From Oscillospiraceae bacterium (GTDB lineage Bacteria > Bacillota > Clostridia > Oscillospirales > Oscillospiraceae): DNA of 28,678 nucleotides. The stretch lies in assembly GCA_020025425.1 (NCBI GenBank), contig JAHHSD010000022.1:1-28678 (forward strand), read 5' to 3'. The position numbers and the translations under genes are program-made. Below the pieces are notes generated by a model. It made no database searches and had not been told where the DNA came from. It saw only the letters and a program-made list of their open reading frames with translations. How positions within the stretch are numbered: the first letter of the stretch is position 1; every line of letters starts with the position of its first letter. Below are positions 21,474-28,678 of this stretch, one piece after another.

Positions 21474-21503
21474 TGAATTTCGCTGAAAAGTGGGTTTTTT
21501 CAG

Positions 21504-22508
21504 TTAACTTATGGAAGAAGTGCTGTCAGACGTGTCCCGGGGGACCTGGTACTGGGGAAAATACTCCCTGACAAAGTCCACGTCCTCCACCTGGAACACC
21601 TTTCCGTCCAGATGCTGGAGCACTCCGGCGTCCGTGGTGAAGTGAAAACTCAGCTTATAAGAGTAGAGGGCCTGTCCGTGGCGGCCGAACTTTTTGTTCT
21701 CCCGCTCGCTTCCATACTTGCCGTCCCCCACCAGCGGGTGGCCGGCGGCGGCAAACTGGGCCCGGATCTGGTGGGTACGGCCGGTGATGAGCCTGCACTC
21801 CACCAGGGACAGCCCCCGGCTGGAGCACAGGGTCTTATAGAGGGTAACAGCGGTCTTTGCCCCGGGCTCCGGCTTGGACCGGACGTAGACCTGCTTTTTG
21901 ACCTCATCCTTAAACAAAAAATTCTCCAGCTTTCCCTCGGGTCTGGCCATCTTCCCCTGGATCACACACAGATAGGATTTCTCCAGCTCTCTGTCCTTGA
22001 TCTTCTGGTTCATGATCCGCAGCCCCTCCGCAGTTTTGGCCGCGATGACGATGCCGCCGGTGTTCCGGTCGATGCGGTTGCACAGGGCGGGGGCAAAGGA
22101 GTTCTCCCAGTATGGGGACCACTCCTTCTTTTGATAGAGGTATGCCTGGATGTGGGTGAGCAGGGTGTTGACCCGCTCGGTCTCATCGGGATGGACCACC
22201 ATGCCGGGCCGCTTGTCCAGCAGCATAATGTGCTCATCCTCATATAAAATATTCAGCTTGGTCTGATAGAGGGACAAAAAGGCGTTCTCCGGTGTGGGCC
22301 GCTCAAAAAACTCGTCATTGATATAGAGCTGAAGCACGTCCCCCAGCTGGAGCCGCACATCCCGCTTGGAGCCCTTCCCATTCACCTTCACCCGCTTGAG
22401 CCGGATATATTTCTGGGCCAGCGGGGCCGGCAGCAGGGGCATGGTCTTGGCCAGCCACCGGTCCAGGCGCTGTCCCGCGTCGTTTTTTCCTATGGTAAAT
22501 TCCTTCAT
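21504..22508 (-). CDS. RluA-family RNA pseudouridine synthase
   Basis: The enzyme isomerises uridine to pseudouridine in rRNA or tRNA. The 334-residue protein has an N-terminal S4 RNA-binding domain (RLDRWLAKTMPLLPAPLAQKYIRLKRVKVNG) and the RluA catalytic domain. Its active aspartate is D147 in NRIDRNTGGIVIAAKT, where RLDRETSG is the more common form. The later family motif GRTHQIRAQFAAAGHPLVGDGKYG is intact. The ATG has a GGAGGACAC site. It is monocistronic from a good promoter at 22545-22573. The exact target uridine (RluC/D-like or other) cannot be decided. Confidence 0.93.
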   Translation of the reverse strand: MKEFTIGKNDAGQRLDRWLAKTMPLLPAPLAQKYIRLKRVKVNGKGSKRDVRLQLGDVLQLYINDEFFERPTPENAFLSLYQTKLNILYEDEHIMLLDKRPGMVVHPDETERVNTLLTHIQAYLYQKKEWSPYWENSFAPALCNRIDRNTGGIVIAAKTAEGLRIMNQKIKDRELEKSYLCVIQGKMARPEGKLENFLFKDEVKKQVYVRSKPEPGAKTAVTLYKTLCSSRGLSLVECRLITGRTHQIRAQFAAAGHPLVGDGKYGSERENKKFGRHGQALYSYKLSFHFTTDAGVLQHLDGKVFQVEDVDFVREYFPQYQVPRDTSDSTSSIS

Positions 22509-22544
22509 CTGTGTGTCCTCCCGGAGTAAATCGGATACAGGATC

Positions 22545-22573
22545 ATTTTACACAAGGCTTTTGAGAATTTCAA
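22545..22573 (-). promoter_or_regulatory. Promoter of the pseudouridine synthase gene
   Basis: On the minus strand TTGAAA (22573-22568), 17 bases and TAAAAT (22550-22545). Confidence 0.7.
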
Positions 22574-22700
22574 CCGCCAAAAAACCTCCTTTCGCTCCAT
22601 AACGGGGCGGGAGCCGGATCTCTTTTTCTGCCATTGTGGATTGTGCAGAGGGAAAAGCAGAAAGAAAAAATAAATTTGTGCAGGAAAATAAAGAAAGTAT

Positions 22701-22729
22701 TTGACATTCCCCTGCTTTTTCTTTATAAT
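22701..22729 (+). promoter_or_regulatory. Perfect-consensus promoter of yceD-rpmF
   Basis: TTGACA (22701-22706), exactly 17 bases, TATAAT (22724-22729), both hexamers perfect. Strong constitutive expression is expected for a ribosomal-protein unit. Confidence 0.9.
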
Positions 22730-22785
22730 ACTCGCTGTACCATTATGCGAGTATGGGGTCCACCCATAGAAAGGGAGGGTTCAGC

Positions 22786-23280
22786 ATGCGCCTTGATTTA
22801 CGGAATATCATCCATGTTCCCGACGCATCCAAACCGTTCCAATTCCAGATGGATCTGTCCGATCTGGAGTTCTACGGGCAGCACCCGATCACCAGGCCCA
22901 TCCACGTCGAGGGCAGCGTGACCAACCACGCCGGCGCTCTTGTCCTGGAGGGCACAGCCAGTTCCCTGCTGGATCTCACCTGTGACCGCTGCGGAAAAGC
23001 ATTTTCCCGTGAAAAAACGGTCCCCCTCAACTGCCTGCTGGCCACTGAGCTGGAGGATGAGGAGAATGATGAGATCATCCTTTTGGAGGGCAGCGAGGTC
23101 GATCTGGACGAGGTGGCCGGCACGGCCTTTGTTCTCGCGATGGATACCAAAAACCTTTGCTCAGAAGACTGCAAAGGGCTGTGCGCCAAGTGCGGAGCCA
23201 ATTTGAACGATGGCCCCTGCGGGTGCAAACCCGAAGTGGATCCACGATTGGCGGCGCTTGCGCAGTTGTTGGATGATTAA
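22786..23280 (+). CDS. yceD: YceD/DUF177 family protein
   Basis: The 164-residue protein belongs to the conserved YceD family (DUF177), almost always encoded just before rpmF and linked to 23S rRNA maturation. The ATG at 22786 follows GGGAGGG; an in-frame upstream ATG would place the ribosome site inside the coding region. It has the family cysteine pair LTCDRCGKAF and a C-terminal cysteine cluster (LCSEDCKGLCAKCGANLNDGPCGC) that suits zinc binding, followed by DPRLAALAQLL. Confidence 0.93.
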   Translation: MRLDLRNIIHVPDASKPFQFQMDLSDLEFYGQHPITRPIHVEGSVTNHAGALVLEGTASSLLDLTCDRCGKAFSREKTVPLNCLLATELEDEENDEIILLEGSEVDLDEVAGTAFVLAMDTKNLCSEDCKGLCAKCGANLNDGPCGCKPEVDPRLAALAQLLDD

Positions 23281-23334
23281 GAGCTAAGTAGACCATAGTG
23301 CCCTACGGCACGTAAACCGAAGGAGGTGTCACCA

Positions 23335-23520
23335 ATGGCGGTTCCTAAGAGAAAAGTGTCCAAGGCCCGGCGCGATAAGCGGCGCAGCTCCCACTGGAAG
23401 CTGGAGACTCCCGGTATCGTGACCTGCCCCAAGTGCGGTGCCTATCGGCTGCCCCACCGGATGTGCAAAAATTGCCTGACCTACAACGGTCGTGAGTTCG
23501 GCAAGGTCGAGGCTCAGTAA
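23335..23520 (+). CDS. rpmF: 50S ribosomal protein L32
   Basis: The 61-residue protein starts MAVPKRKVSKARRDKRRSSHWKL, the family's exact opening. It contains the zinc-binding form of the motif (CPKCGAYRLPHRMCKNC), meaning the C+ version. AAGGAGGTGTCACCA precedes the ATG at 23335; an ATG nine bases earlier is rejected by homology. It is co-transcribed with yceD and followed by a terminator. Confidence 0.97.
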   Translation: MAVPKRKVSKARRDKRRSSHWKLETPGIVTCPKCGAYRLPHRMCKNCLTYNGREFGKVEAQ

Positions 23521-23526
23521 TGGCGC

Positions 23527-23558
23527 AAAAAAGACTGCTGTGACAGCAGTCTTTTTTT
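23527..23558. terminator. Terminator of yceD-rpmF
   Basis: AAGACTGCTG (23531-23540) pairs with CAGCAGTCTT around a TGA loop. A-run and T-run flanks follow on both sides. Confidence 0.9.
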
Positions 23559-23663
23559 GTTTTTACTTCGGGCTGTCACGGCACTCCTCCTTCCCCACAC
23601 CTGCCTCCTGCCTCAAGCTCTTAAAAAACCATTTCATGGAAGTCTAATCTTTTTATAATATTT

Positions 23664-23702
23664 TTGAAAAAACAGTTATATTTTCGGATATTTGGTCGAT
23701 AT
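23664..23702 (+). promoter_or_regulatory. Candidate promoter elements of the chemoreceptor gene
   Basis: An AT-rich stretch carries TTGAAA (23664-23669), 17 bases and GATATT. It also carries GTCGATAT (23695-23702), which resembles the -10 of flagellar sigma-28/sigma-D promoters, but no TAAA lies at the right distance. The two readings cannot be separated by eye. Confidence 0.3.
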
Positions 23703-23805
23703 ATAAAAACAAGAACTGTTGTATGAATTGAGCATACATCAGATGCCATTTACTGCGTGCATCACCCCATTCGCAGTACGGTATCCAAACGCGAGAAAGG
23801 GATGA

Positions 23806-25551
23806 ATGTTAATGAAGAACCATGATCTGAACACAACCGCAGAAGCAAAAGCAGGCCGTAAGAAAATGAAGCAGTCCACCGCAGTCAAGATCCTCAGCGG
23901 CTCGTCCGCTTTGGCGATCGCGCTGGTCTTTTCCATGTTGCTACGCAACATCTATGCCAGCAACAAATTTGATGTGGTGACAGAGAACGGTGAGTCCGCT
24001 ATTAAGTATGCGGAACAGTTTGTCGATGCCTCCACTTACTTGACCCAGGAGGTGCGCTCCTATGTGGCTACCGGGAGACAGGTTCACTATGACAACTACA
24101 GGCGTGAGGTCGAGCAGGATCAGAACCGCGAAAAAGCCGTAGCCGCTCTCCAGGAGCTGGGAATCACCAAGGCGGAAAACGATCTGATTTTGAAAATCCA
24201 GTCTCTTTCTTCCGGTCTGGTCCCCATTGAAAAAGGGGCCATGGATATGACAAAAGACGGTATTGATCCGGCTGCGATTTCAAGAGTGTACAGCCAGAAG
24301 TATACAGACACCGTTTCCGAAATCCAAGGACTCCAGGAGCAGCTGATCACATCCATCACCACACGGGTAGATGCGGAGCAGGAGCGGCTTGGCAGCAAAA
24401 TAGATGTCCTCTTTCATCTCTCCTTCACAAGTTTGGTTCTGGTCATGGTCATCCAGGGGATCGTTATTTATTATGTGAGGCGGCGCATCCTCGCTCCTCT
24501 GCTGCTGATCGAGAAAAACATGGACGAGATGGCAGAGGGCAACCTGAGCGACGTGCTCACTGTGGAAGAGGATGACACAGAGCTTGGTCAGCTGGCCAGT
24601 GCAATCAACCGCACCAAAAAGCAGACCTCTGTTATCATTCAGGATATCGGCTATGTGATGGATGAGATGTCCAAGGGCAACTTTACTGTAACTTTAAACC
24701 ATACCGAGCATTATCTGGGTGAGTATAAACCCATTCTGAAAGCTATGCGCCAGCTGAAGCTTCAGCAGAACGACACCCTGCTCCAGATCGGTACCGCCGC
24801 TGAACAGGTTGCCATGGGTGCCGGACAGGTATCCGACGGCGCTCAGGCCCTGGCCCAGGGTGCGACCGAACAGGCCAGCGCCGTGGAGGAGCTGTCCGCT
24901 ACCATCAACGACATCTCCAACAACGCTCGCAATAATGCGGAAAACAGCGCCCTGGCTCTGGAGCACTCTCAGAAGGCCTCTGCCTTTGTGTCTGAGAGCG
25001 CAGACAGCATCAAGGAGATGGTCGCCGCTATGAACGAGATCTCCCAGTCCTCTCAGGAGATCGGCAAGATCATCGCCACCATCGAAAACATCGCCTTCCA
25101 GACCAACATCCTGGCTCTGAATGCCGCCGTCGAGGCTGCCCGCGCAGGCTCCGCCGGCAAGGGCTTTGCCGTTGTGGCCGATGAGGTGCGTAACCTGGCC
25201 TCTAAGTCCGACGAGGCCGCCAAGGCCACCAAGGAGCTGATCAGCAGCTCCATCGACTCCGTCAAGCATGGCGAATCCATCGTGGCCCGCGTCTCCAACG
25301 CCCTGGGCTCCACCATCGACGCCTCCCGGCAGGCCGAGCAGGATATCGCCCACATCACCTCCGCCATCACCCAGGAGACCGAGAGCATTGCCCAGGTTGC
25401 CGAGGGCATCGACCAGATCTCCTCTGTGGTCCAGACCAACTCCGCCACCAGCGAGCAGTCTGCCGCCGCCAGCGAGGAGCTGTCCTCTCAGGCCCAGATG
25501 CTGAAGGATCTGGTGAGCCAGTTCCACCTCATGGACGGCTCCGAGATGTAA
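23806..25551 (+). CDS. Methyl-accepting chemotaxis protein
   Basis: A 581-residue membrane receptor that would signal to CheA/CheW. The first membrane helix is at about 27-46 and the second at about 204-222. Between them is a ligand-binding region of about 155 residues that looks helical (four-helix-bundle type). A HAMP domain (about 222-275) is followed by a second, HAMP-like repeat (MDEMSKGNFTVTL..., about 285-325). The signalling tip ENIAFQTNILALNAAVEAARAGSAGKGFAVVADEVRNLA is intact. It ends LVSQFHLMDGSEM with no CheR-binding NWETF-type pentapeptide. AAAGG lies five bases before the ATG. The ligand is unknown. It is monocistronic with two terminators behind. Confidence 0.93.
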   Translation: MLMKNHDLNTTAEAKAGRKKMKQSTAVKILSGSSALAIALVFSMLLRNIYASNKFDVVTENGESAIKYAEQFVDASTYLTQEVRSYVATGRQVHYDNYRREVEQDQNREKAVAALQELGITKAENDLILKIQSLSSGLVPIEKGAMDMTKDGIDPAAISRVYSQKYTDTVSEIQGLQEQLITSITTRVDAEQERLGSKIDVLFHLSFTSLVLVMVIQGIVIYYVRRRILAPLLLIEKNMDEMAEGNLSDVLTVEEDDTELGQLASAINRTKKQTSVIIQDIGYVMDEMSKGNFTVTLNHTEHYLGEYKPILKAMRQLKLQQNDTLLQIGTAAEQVAMGAGQVSDGAQALAQGATEQASAVEELSATINDISNNARNNAENSALALEHSQKASAFVSESADSIKEMVAAMNEISQSSQEIGKIIATIENIAFQTNILALNAAVEAARAGSAGKGFAVVADEVRNLASKSDEAAKATKELISSSIDSVKHGESIVARVSNALGSTIDASRQAEQDIAHITSAITQETESIAQVAEGIDQISSVVQTNSATSEQSAAASEELSSQAQMLKDLVSQFHLMDGSEM

Positions 25552-25571
25552 GCCAATTATTCTTGATACAT

Positions 25572-25609
25572 AAAAACCGATGGGACAGAATTCTATCCCA
25601 TCGGTTTTT
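25572..25609. terminator. Bidirectional terminator between chemoreceptor and EFR1 genes
   Basis: AAAAACCGATGGGA (25572-25585) pairs perfectly with TCCCATCGGTTTTT (25596-25609). Confidence 0.9.
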
Positions 25610-25617
25610 CTGTTTTC

Positions 25618-25650
25618 AGCGTGCCGTACAGACCGGCACGCTCTTTTTAT
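25618..25650 (+). terminator. Second terminator after the chemoreceptor gene
   Basis: AGCGTGCCG (25618-25626) pairs with CGGCACGCT (25634-25642), followed by CTTTTTAT. It works in the plus direction only. Confidence 0.75.
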
Positions 25651-25657
25651 CGATCCC

Positions 25658-26491
25658 TTACAGGAAAATCTCGCTGGGGGCGCGGCGGCCGGCATACTGG
25701 TCCTCCAGCTCGTGCTGGTGGTAGAGGTAGCCCTCATGATCGAAGTATTTGGCGCCGGTGGGACAGTGCTTCACGCAGGCACAGCACTTGATGCACTTGC
25801 CCACCACGTTGGACACGTCATTGAAGTCAATGGAGCCCATGGGACACAGCCGGGCACACAGGCCGCAGTTGACACACTTGTCGGGATCGGTCATGGGCTT
25901 GGCCTTCAGGAAATCCTTGATGGGCTCACCGTGGCGGTCACGGGGGGTGTAGTAGGGACGGATGGGGTCGCAGCCACCCACAGTCAGCTCCTCAGTGGGG
26001 GCCTCGGTCAGGTTCTGCACCTTCTCAGCGGCCTTCCGGGCCAGCTCCATCACCAGAGCCATGTCCTCGGCGTCGGGACGGCCGGCACCCAGCACCTTGG
26101 AGAAGGCGTGCTCACCCACAAAGGCGCCGCCAGCCACCGGGTGGAAACCGTTGTCGCGCATGACGTTCTTCAGCTCCATCAGGCCGTCGTCATAGTTGCG
26201 GTTGCCGTACATCACCACGGGCACAGCCAGAGCGCCGCAGCCCTTCACCTTGTCCCGCACGTAGGGCAGCAGCAGGTTGGGCACGCGGCCGGCATACACG
26301 GGCACGCCCATGACCACCAGATCGTCGGCGGAAAAGCTCAGTTCGTCCTCCCGGTTCTTGGGCAGGTTGAAGCAGAAGCTCTTGTACTCCGCCCCCAGGG
26401 TCTCGGCCATTGTCCTGGCCAAAGTGGTGACCACCTTCTCAGTGGTTCCGGTGGCACTGAAATAGACAGCCCAAACAGTTTTCATCTTCAT
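25658..26491 (-). CDS. EFR1-type flavodoxin-ferredoxin fusion
   Basis: The 277-residue protein has an N-terminal flavodoxin-like FMN domain (phosphate loop FSATGTTEKVV at 11-21, VMGVPVYAGRVPN) and a C-terminal 2[4Fe-4S] ferredoxin. Its cysteines lie in CVNCGLCARLCP (206-217) and CIKCCACVKHCP (233-244). Such EFR1-family proteins are thought to shuttle low-potential electrons in anaerobes. That fits a cell with a ferredoxin-reducing Bcd-Etf, though no direct partner is adjacent. The ATG at 26491 follows GGAGGAGAACGAC; a GTG five codons earlier is part of that ribosome-binding site. It lies 49 bases after ruvX, likely in one transcript. Confidence 0.9.
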   Translation of the reverse strand: MKMKTVWAVYFSATGTTEKVVTTLARTMAETLGAEYKSFCFNLPKNREDELSFSADDLVVMGVPVYAGRVPNLLLPYVRDKVKGCGALAVPVVMYGNRNYDDGLMELKNVMRDNGFHPVAGGAFVGEHAFSKVLGAGRPDAEDMALVMELARKAAEKVQNLTEAPTEELTVGGCDPIRPYYTPRDRHGEPIKDFLKAKPMTDPDKCVNCGLCARLCPMGSIDFNDVSNVVGKCIKCCACVKHCPTGAKYFDHEGYLYHQHELEDQYAGRRAPSEIFL

Positions 26492-26540
26492 GTCGTTCTC
26501 CTCCACATCTGATTTCTCTTTGTCACAGACATTCTATCTC

Positions 26541-26963
26541 TTAGTTCTTCTGAATCCGCTTAAAATCCAAATAGCCCTCCAGGATCAGGGTGGCAGCCAC
26601 CGCGTCCACCGTCTTTTTCCGCTTCTTGGCGTTTTTCCCCGCCTCAAAGAGGATCCGGTGGGCATCCACCGTGGTGCGCCGCTCGTCCCAGAGCACAGGC
26701 TTCAGGCCGGTTTTCTCCTCCACCTGCTGGGCGAAGGTCCGGTACAGCTCCGCCCGGGGGCCCTCGGTGCCGTCCATATTCTTGGGGTATCCCATCACCA
26801 GCTCCTCCACCCCGTGCTCCCGCACCAGGCGGACCAGCTCCTCCAGCACCACCTCCGCCTTCCGGCTGTTGATGGTGGTGGTGTATCCGGCCAGGAACCC
26901 CGTTGCATCAGAAACGGCGATCCCCGTGTGGGCGTCGCCGTAATCAATGGCCATGATCCGCAA
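26541..26963 (-). CDS. ruvX: Putative pre-16S rRNA nuclease / Holliday junction resolvase-like RuvX (YqgF)
   Basis: An RNase H-like fold protein of 140 residues from a TTG start, giving (M)RIMAIDYGDAHTGIAVSD with the catalytic aspartate at residue 7. The other conserved parts are GYPKNMDGTEGPRA, WDERRTTVDAHRIL and VDAVAATLILEGYL. In-frame ATGs occur both 48 bases upstream and 9 bases downstream. The TTG is chosen because the family normally begins M-R-I-M-x-x-D-Y-G and the length becomes normal, but its ribosome-binding site is weak. YqgF proteins process the 5' end of 16S rRNA in E. coli. It is first in a pair with the EFR1 gene. Confidence 0.88.
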   Translation of the reverse strand: MRIMAIDYGDAHTGIAVSDATGFLAGYTTTINSRKAEVVLEELVRLVREHGVEELVMGYPKNMDGTEGPRAELYRTFAQQVEEKTGLKPVLWDERRTTVDAHRILFEAGKNAKKRKKTVDAVAATLILEGYLDFKRIQKN

Positions 26964-27061
26964 TGGTTCTTCACTCTCTTTCTCCCCCCGCCGGCGGCAG
27001 GGGACCTGCATGATCAGGGTCCGCCTCCGGCCCACTGGCCATCCGCCTACCCTTGCCTGCT

Positions 27062-27090
27062 ATCATACATGAAATGTAACAAAAAGACAA
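27062..27090 (-). promoter_or_regulatory. Promoter of ruvX
   Basis: On the minus strand TTGTCT (27090-27085), 17 bases and TATGAT (27067-27062), with the start near 27055. Confidence 0.65.
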
Positions 27091-27135
27091 GCCTTCCCGG
27101 GGCTGGAACAGCCCTTTTCTTGTCCAAAATAACAC

Positions 27136-27165
27136 TTGACGCAGGGATATTGACTGTGTTATAGT
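27136..27165 (+). promoter_or_regulatory. Promoter of the rpmG-secE-nusG-rplK region
   Basis: TTGACG (27136-27141), 18 bases and TATAGT (27160-27165), with the start near 27172. Confidence 0.65.
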
Positions 27166-27171
27166 AGCAGT

Positions 27172-27344
27172 ACCTGTGAAAGGGGCCTACTTTTCTGCGC
27201 ATTTTTACGGTGTGTGCTCAGAAACCCCTGACCCGACTGGGAGCACAGGGAGGCAGTTGCCGGATCCCACCGTAGCACAGTGGCGCTATGCGCGCCGGTT
27301 TGTCGCTGGATTCGGCCATAATTAAGCCGTTCCGGCGTTTTTTT
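27172..27344 (+). ncRNA. Structured leader RNA with terminator-like end, candidate attenuator or small RNA
   Basis: Between the promoter and rpmG lie about 244 untranslated bases. A 7-bp stem TACGGTG (27206-27212) / CACCGTA (27268-27274) encloses a hairpin TGTGCTC (27213-27219) / GAGCACA (27241-27247) and a small GGC-AGTT-GCC hairpin, forming a multi-branched fold. Next, GGCGC (27282-27286) can pair with GCGCC (27292-27296). The latter overlaps the left arm CGCCGG (27293-27298) of a terminator-like hairpin closing with CCGGCG (27332-27337) and seven Ts (27338-27344). The two hairpins therefore exclude each other. I recognise no named riboswitch or ribosomal leader family. Confidence 0.5.
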
Positions 27345-27415
27345 ACGCACAGATCTGGCTTAAGAAGCGGAACGGAACCCTCGTCTCCGCTAATTCAAAA
27401 GGAGGTGCCGAACAT

Positions 27416-27583
27416 ATGGCAGGTAAGGCCGGCGCTCGCATCAAGATCACCCTCCGGTGCTCTGAGTGCAAGCAGAGAAACTACAACACCATGAAGAACA
27501 AGAAGAATACCCCCGATCGCCTGGAGCTGAACAAGTATTGCCCCTTCTGCAGAAAGCATACCGTTCACACCGAGACCAAGTAA
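27416..27583 (+). CDS. rpmG: 50S ribosomal protein L33
   Basis: A 55-residue ribosomal protein starting MAGKAGARIKITLRC. It carries the two zinc-binding pairs CSEC and CPFC and the typical TPDRLELNKYCPFCRKHTVHTE ending, so it is the zinc-binding C+ form. AAGGAGGTGCC lies before the ATG. It is first in the usual rpmG-secE-nusG-rplK order, 41 bases before secE. Confidence 0.96.
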   Translation: MAGKAGARIKITLRCSECKQRNYNTMKNKKNTPDRLELNKYCPFCRKHTVHTETK

Positions 27584-27624
27584 TGAGTCTCCAGTTGGCT
27601 GAAAGGAAAGAAGGGTAATCACGA

Positions 27625-27921
27625 ATGGCTGAGAACGAAAAGATGGAGCAGGCTGCCAAGTCCGCTTCCAACAAGGCCGAGAAGGCCAAGTCGGACAAGA
27701 AGTCCGAGAAAAAGTCCAAGCCCGGCATCTTCTCTCGCATCGGCCGTTGGCTGCGCGAGCTGAAGAGCGAGCTGAAAAAGGTCCAGTGGCCTACCGCTAA
27801 GCAGACGGCCAACAATACCCTGATCGTCATCCTTTGTGTGATCGTCGTGGGTGTTTTCATCTGGCTCTTTGACTATGCTGCGGGCGGCCTGATCAAGGCC
27901 CTCATCAGCCTGGTCGGTTGA
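27625..27921 (+). CDS. secE: Preprotein translocase subunit SecE
   Basis: The 98-residue SecE stabilises the SecY channel. A lysine/glutamate-rich N-terminal half (1-32) precedes the conserved cytoplasmic motif ELKKVQWPT (49-57) and a single membrane helix (about 64-84, TLIVILCVIVVGVFIWLF). Firmicute SecE has this one-helix form, although the charged N-terminal extension is longer than in Bacillus. It lies 10 bases before nusG. Confidence 0.95.
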   Translation: MAENEKMEQAAKSASNKAEKAKSDKKSEKKSKPGIFSRIGRWLRELKSELKKVQWPTAKQTANNTLIVILCVIVVGVFIWLFDYAAGGLIKALISLVG

Positions 27922-27931
27922 GGTAGCTGAC

Positions 27932-28450
27932 ATGGCTGACGATGCAAAGTGGTACGTGGTCCAAACCTATTCCGGGTATGAGAACACTGTTAAGGCCACC
28001 ATTGAGAAGTATGTCGAAAACCGCGGTCTCCACGATCTGATCCTCGAGATCAGTATCCCCATGGAGACTGTCACCGAAATCACAGATAACGGCCCCAAGG
28101 AAGTGGAGCGCAAGGTCTTCCCCAGCTATGTGCTGGTGAAGATGGTCATGACAGACGAGTGCTGGCATGTGGTGCGCAACATCCGCGGTGTGACCGGGTT
28201 CCTGGGTTCCGGGAACAAGCCCATTCCTCTCTCGGAGGACGATATCGCCGCTCTTGGCGTGGAAAAGCGCGAGGTCGTCGTGGGCTATCAAGTGGGAGAC
28301 AGCGTCAAGATCACCGACGGCGCCCTGGAGTCCTTCCTGGGTACCGTGGAGGAAATTGACGTGGATCTGAACAAAGTCCGGGTGGTGGTGTCCATGTTTG
28401 GACGCGAGACTCCCGTTGAGCTTGAGCTGGATCAGGTCGAGCCCGTCTAA
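27932..28450 (+). CDS. nusG: Transcription elongation/antitermination factor NusG
   Basis: The 172-residue NusG binds RNA polymerase and couples it to ribosomes. The NGN domain begins with KWYVVQTYSGYENTVKATIEK and holds FPSYVLVKMVM and VRNIRGVTGFLGSG. The KOW domain is VGDSVKITDGALESFLGTVEEIDVDLNKVRV. GAGGTAGCTGAC precedes the ATG, overlapping the end of secE translation signals. Position between secE and rplK is standard. Confidence 0.97.
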   Translation: MADDAKWYVVQTYSGYENTVKATIEKYVENRGLHDLILEISIPMETVTEITDNGPKEVERKVFPSYVLVKMVMTDECWHVVRNIRGVTGFLGSGNKPIPLSEDDIAALGVEKREVVVGYQVGDSVKITDGALESFLGTVEEIDVDLNKVRVVVSMFGRETPVELELDQVEPV

Positions 28451-28475
28451 CACTGTTTTTCCCGCCGTCGTGGGA

Positions 28476-28494
28476 GGGACCGTTGACCGGTCCC
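28476..28494 (+). promoter_or_regulatory. Hairpin in the nusG-rplK gap
   Basis: GGGACCG (28476-28482) pairs with CGGTCCC (28488-28494) around TTGAC. No T-run follows, so it is probably an rplK leader element, not a terminator. L1 autoregulates the rplK-rplA mRNA in E. coli through a leader structure; a similar role here is only a guess. Confidence 0.35.
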
Positions 28495-28561
28495 GCCAAC
28501 TGGACAGGAGCAGAAGCTCCGAGTCCAAACACAACCACATTTTATATGGAGGTGCTCTTTC

Positions 28562-28678
28562 GTGGCACAGAAAGTAACTGGATATGTAAAACTGCAGATC
28601 CCCGCCGGCAAGGCGACCCCCGCTCCCCCCGTTGGCCCCGCTCTGGGTCAGCACGGCGTCAACATCGCCGCTTTCACC
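28562..28678 (+). CDS. rplK: 50S ribosomal protein L11 (N-terminal part)
   Basis: The first 39 codons, from a GTG start with ATGGAGGTG upstream. The sequence begins MAQKVTGYVKLQIPAGKA and includes the proline-rich TPAPPVGPALGQHGVNI that identifies L11. The window ends inside the gene. Confidence 0.96.
   Translation, partial: MAQKVTGYVKLQIPAGKATPAPPVGPALGQHGVNIAAFT

Noticed and set aside
22506..22602. 31-codon minus-strand frame ending in an overlap with the pseudouridine synthase start, plus an unused AAAGGAGG
   Set aside because: It lies upstream of and across the predicted promoter, so it would not be in that transcript; no ribosome site precedes its ATG.
27172..27344. 6S RNA, SRP RNA or T-box in the rpmG leader
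   Set aside because: No SRP tetraloop motif, no T-box sequence AGGGTGGNACCGCG, and the fold does not form the long single rod of 6S RNA. Left as an unnamed structured RNA.

Overview
This 28.7 kb window looks like chromosomal core DNA of a GC-rich, butyrate-forming, low-oxygen member of the Clostridia. The Oscillospirales (Flavonifractor/Intestinimonas/Lawsonibacter-like) are the best guess. That placement is inferred from Firmicutes-type gene families, consensus sigma-A promoters and AGGAGG ribosome-binding sites, a bifurcating-type bcd-etfB-etfA set with crt and hbd, a flavodoxin/ferredoxin fusion, and C-ending codons. No phage, insertion sequence, CRISPR array or rRNA is visible.

Layout. 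1-817 (-): xpaC-like gene followed by the start of a probable telA. 956-2490 (+): rpe-recR from one strong promoter. 2494-3060: tRNA-Arg(CCG), its terminator, and a 153-bp sequence repeated in tandem. 3170-3946 (+): a membrane-anchored XRE regulator. 3992-5801 (-): a marR-MATE pair. 5954-8932 (-): an NSS-type sodium symporter and a SpoVB-like flippase. 9174-10875 (+): crt-hbd. 11067-14498 (+): bcd-etfB-etfA behind a long leader that contains a near-consensus Rex operator. 14883-17124 (-): HPr and enzyme I, then a small orphan ORF. 17320-21360 (-): a polyamine-type ABC transporter potA-potB-potCD in which the last gene fuses permease and binding protein. 21504-22508 (-): RluA-type pseudouridine synthase. 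22786-23520 (+): yceD-rpmF. 23806-25551 (+): a chemoreceptor. 25658-26963 (-): ruvX and an EFR1-type flavodoxin-ferredoxin. 27136-end (+): rpmG-secE-nusG-rplK behind a structured leader.

How the genes work together. crt, hbd, bcd and etfBA are the steps from 3-hydroxybutyryl-CoA to butyryl-CoA plus the hydroxyacyl dehydrogenase. They are split into two transcription units by a strong terminator, and only the second carries the Rex-like site. No thiolase gene or butyrate-releasing enzyme is in the window. The rpmG end is the usual translation/transcription-elongation cluster.

The most interesting signals outside protein-coding genes are: (a) the rpmG leader, where a hairpin and an intrinsic-terminator hairpin share bases and so cannot both form; (b) the tandem 153-bp hairpin repeats downstream of tRNA-Arg; (c) the Rex-type operator about 80 bp downstream of the apparent bcd promoter. 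Protein oddities include the PotC-PotD fusion, an HPr lacking the regulatory serine paired with an enzyme I with an atypical phosphohistidine motif, and an NSS transporter lacking the usual gate arginine. None of these amounts to a proven new system. All functional calls come from reading the sequence by eye, without database searches.
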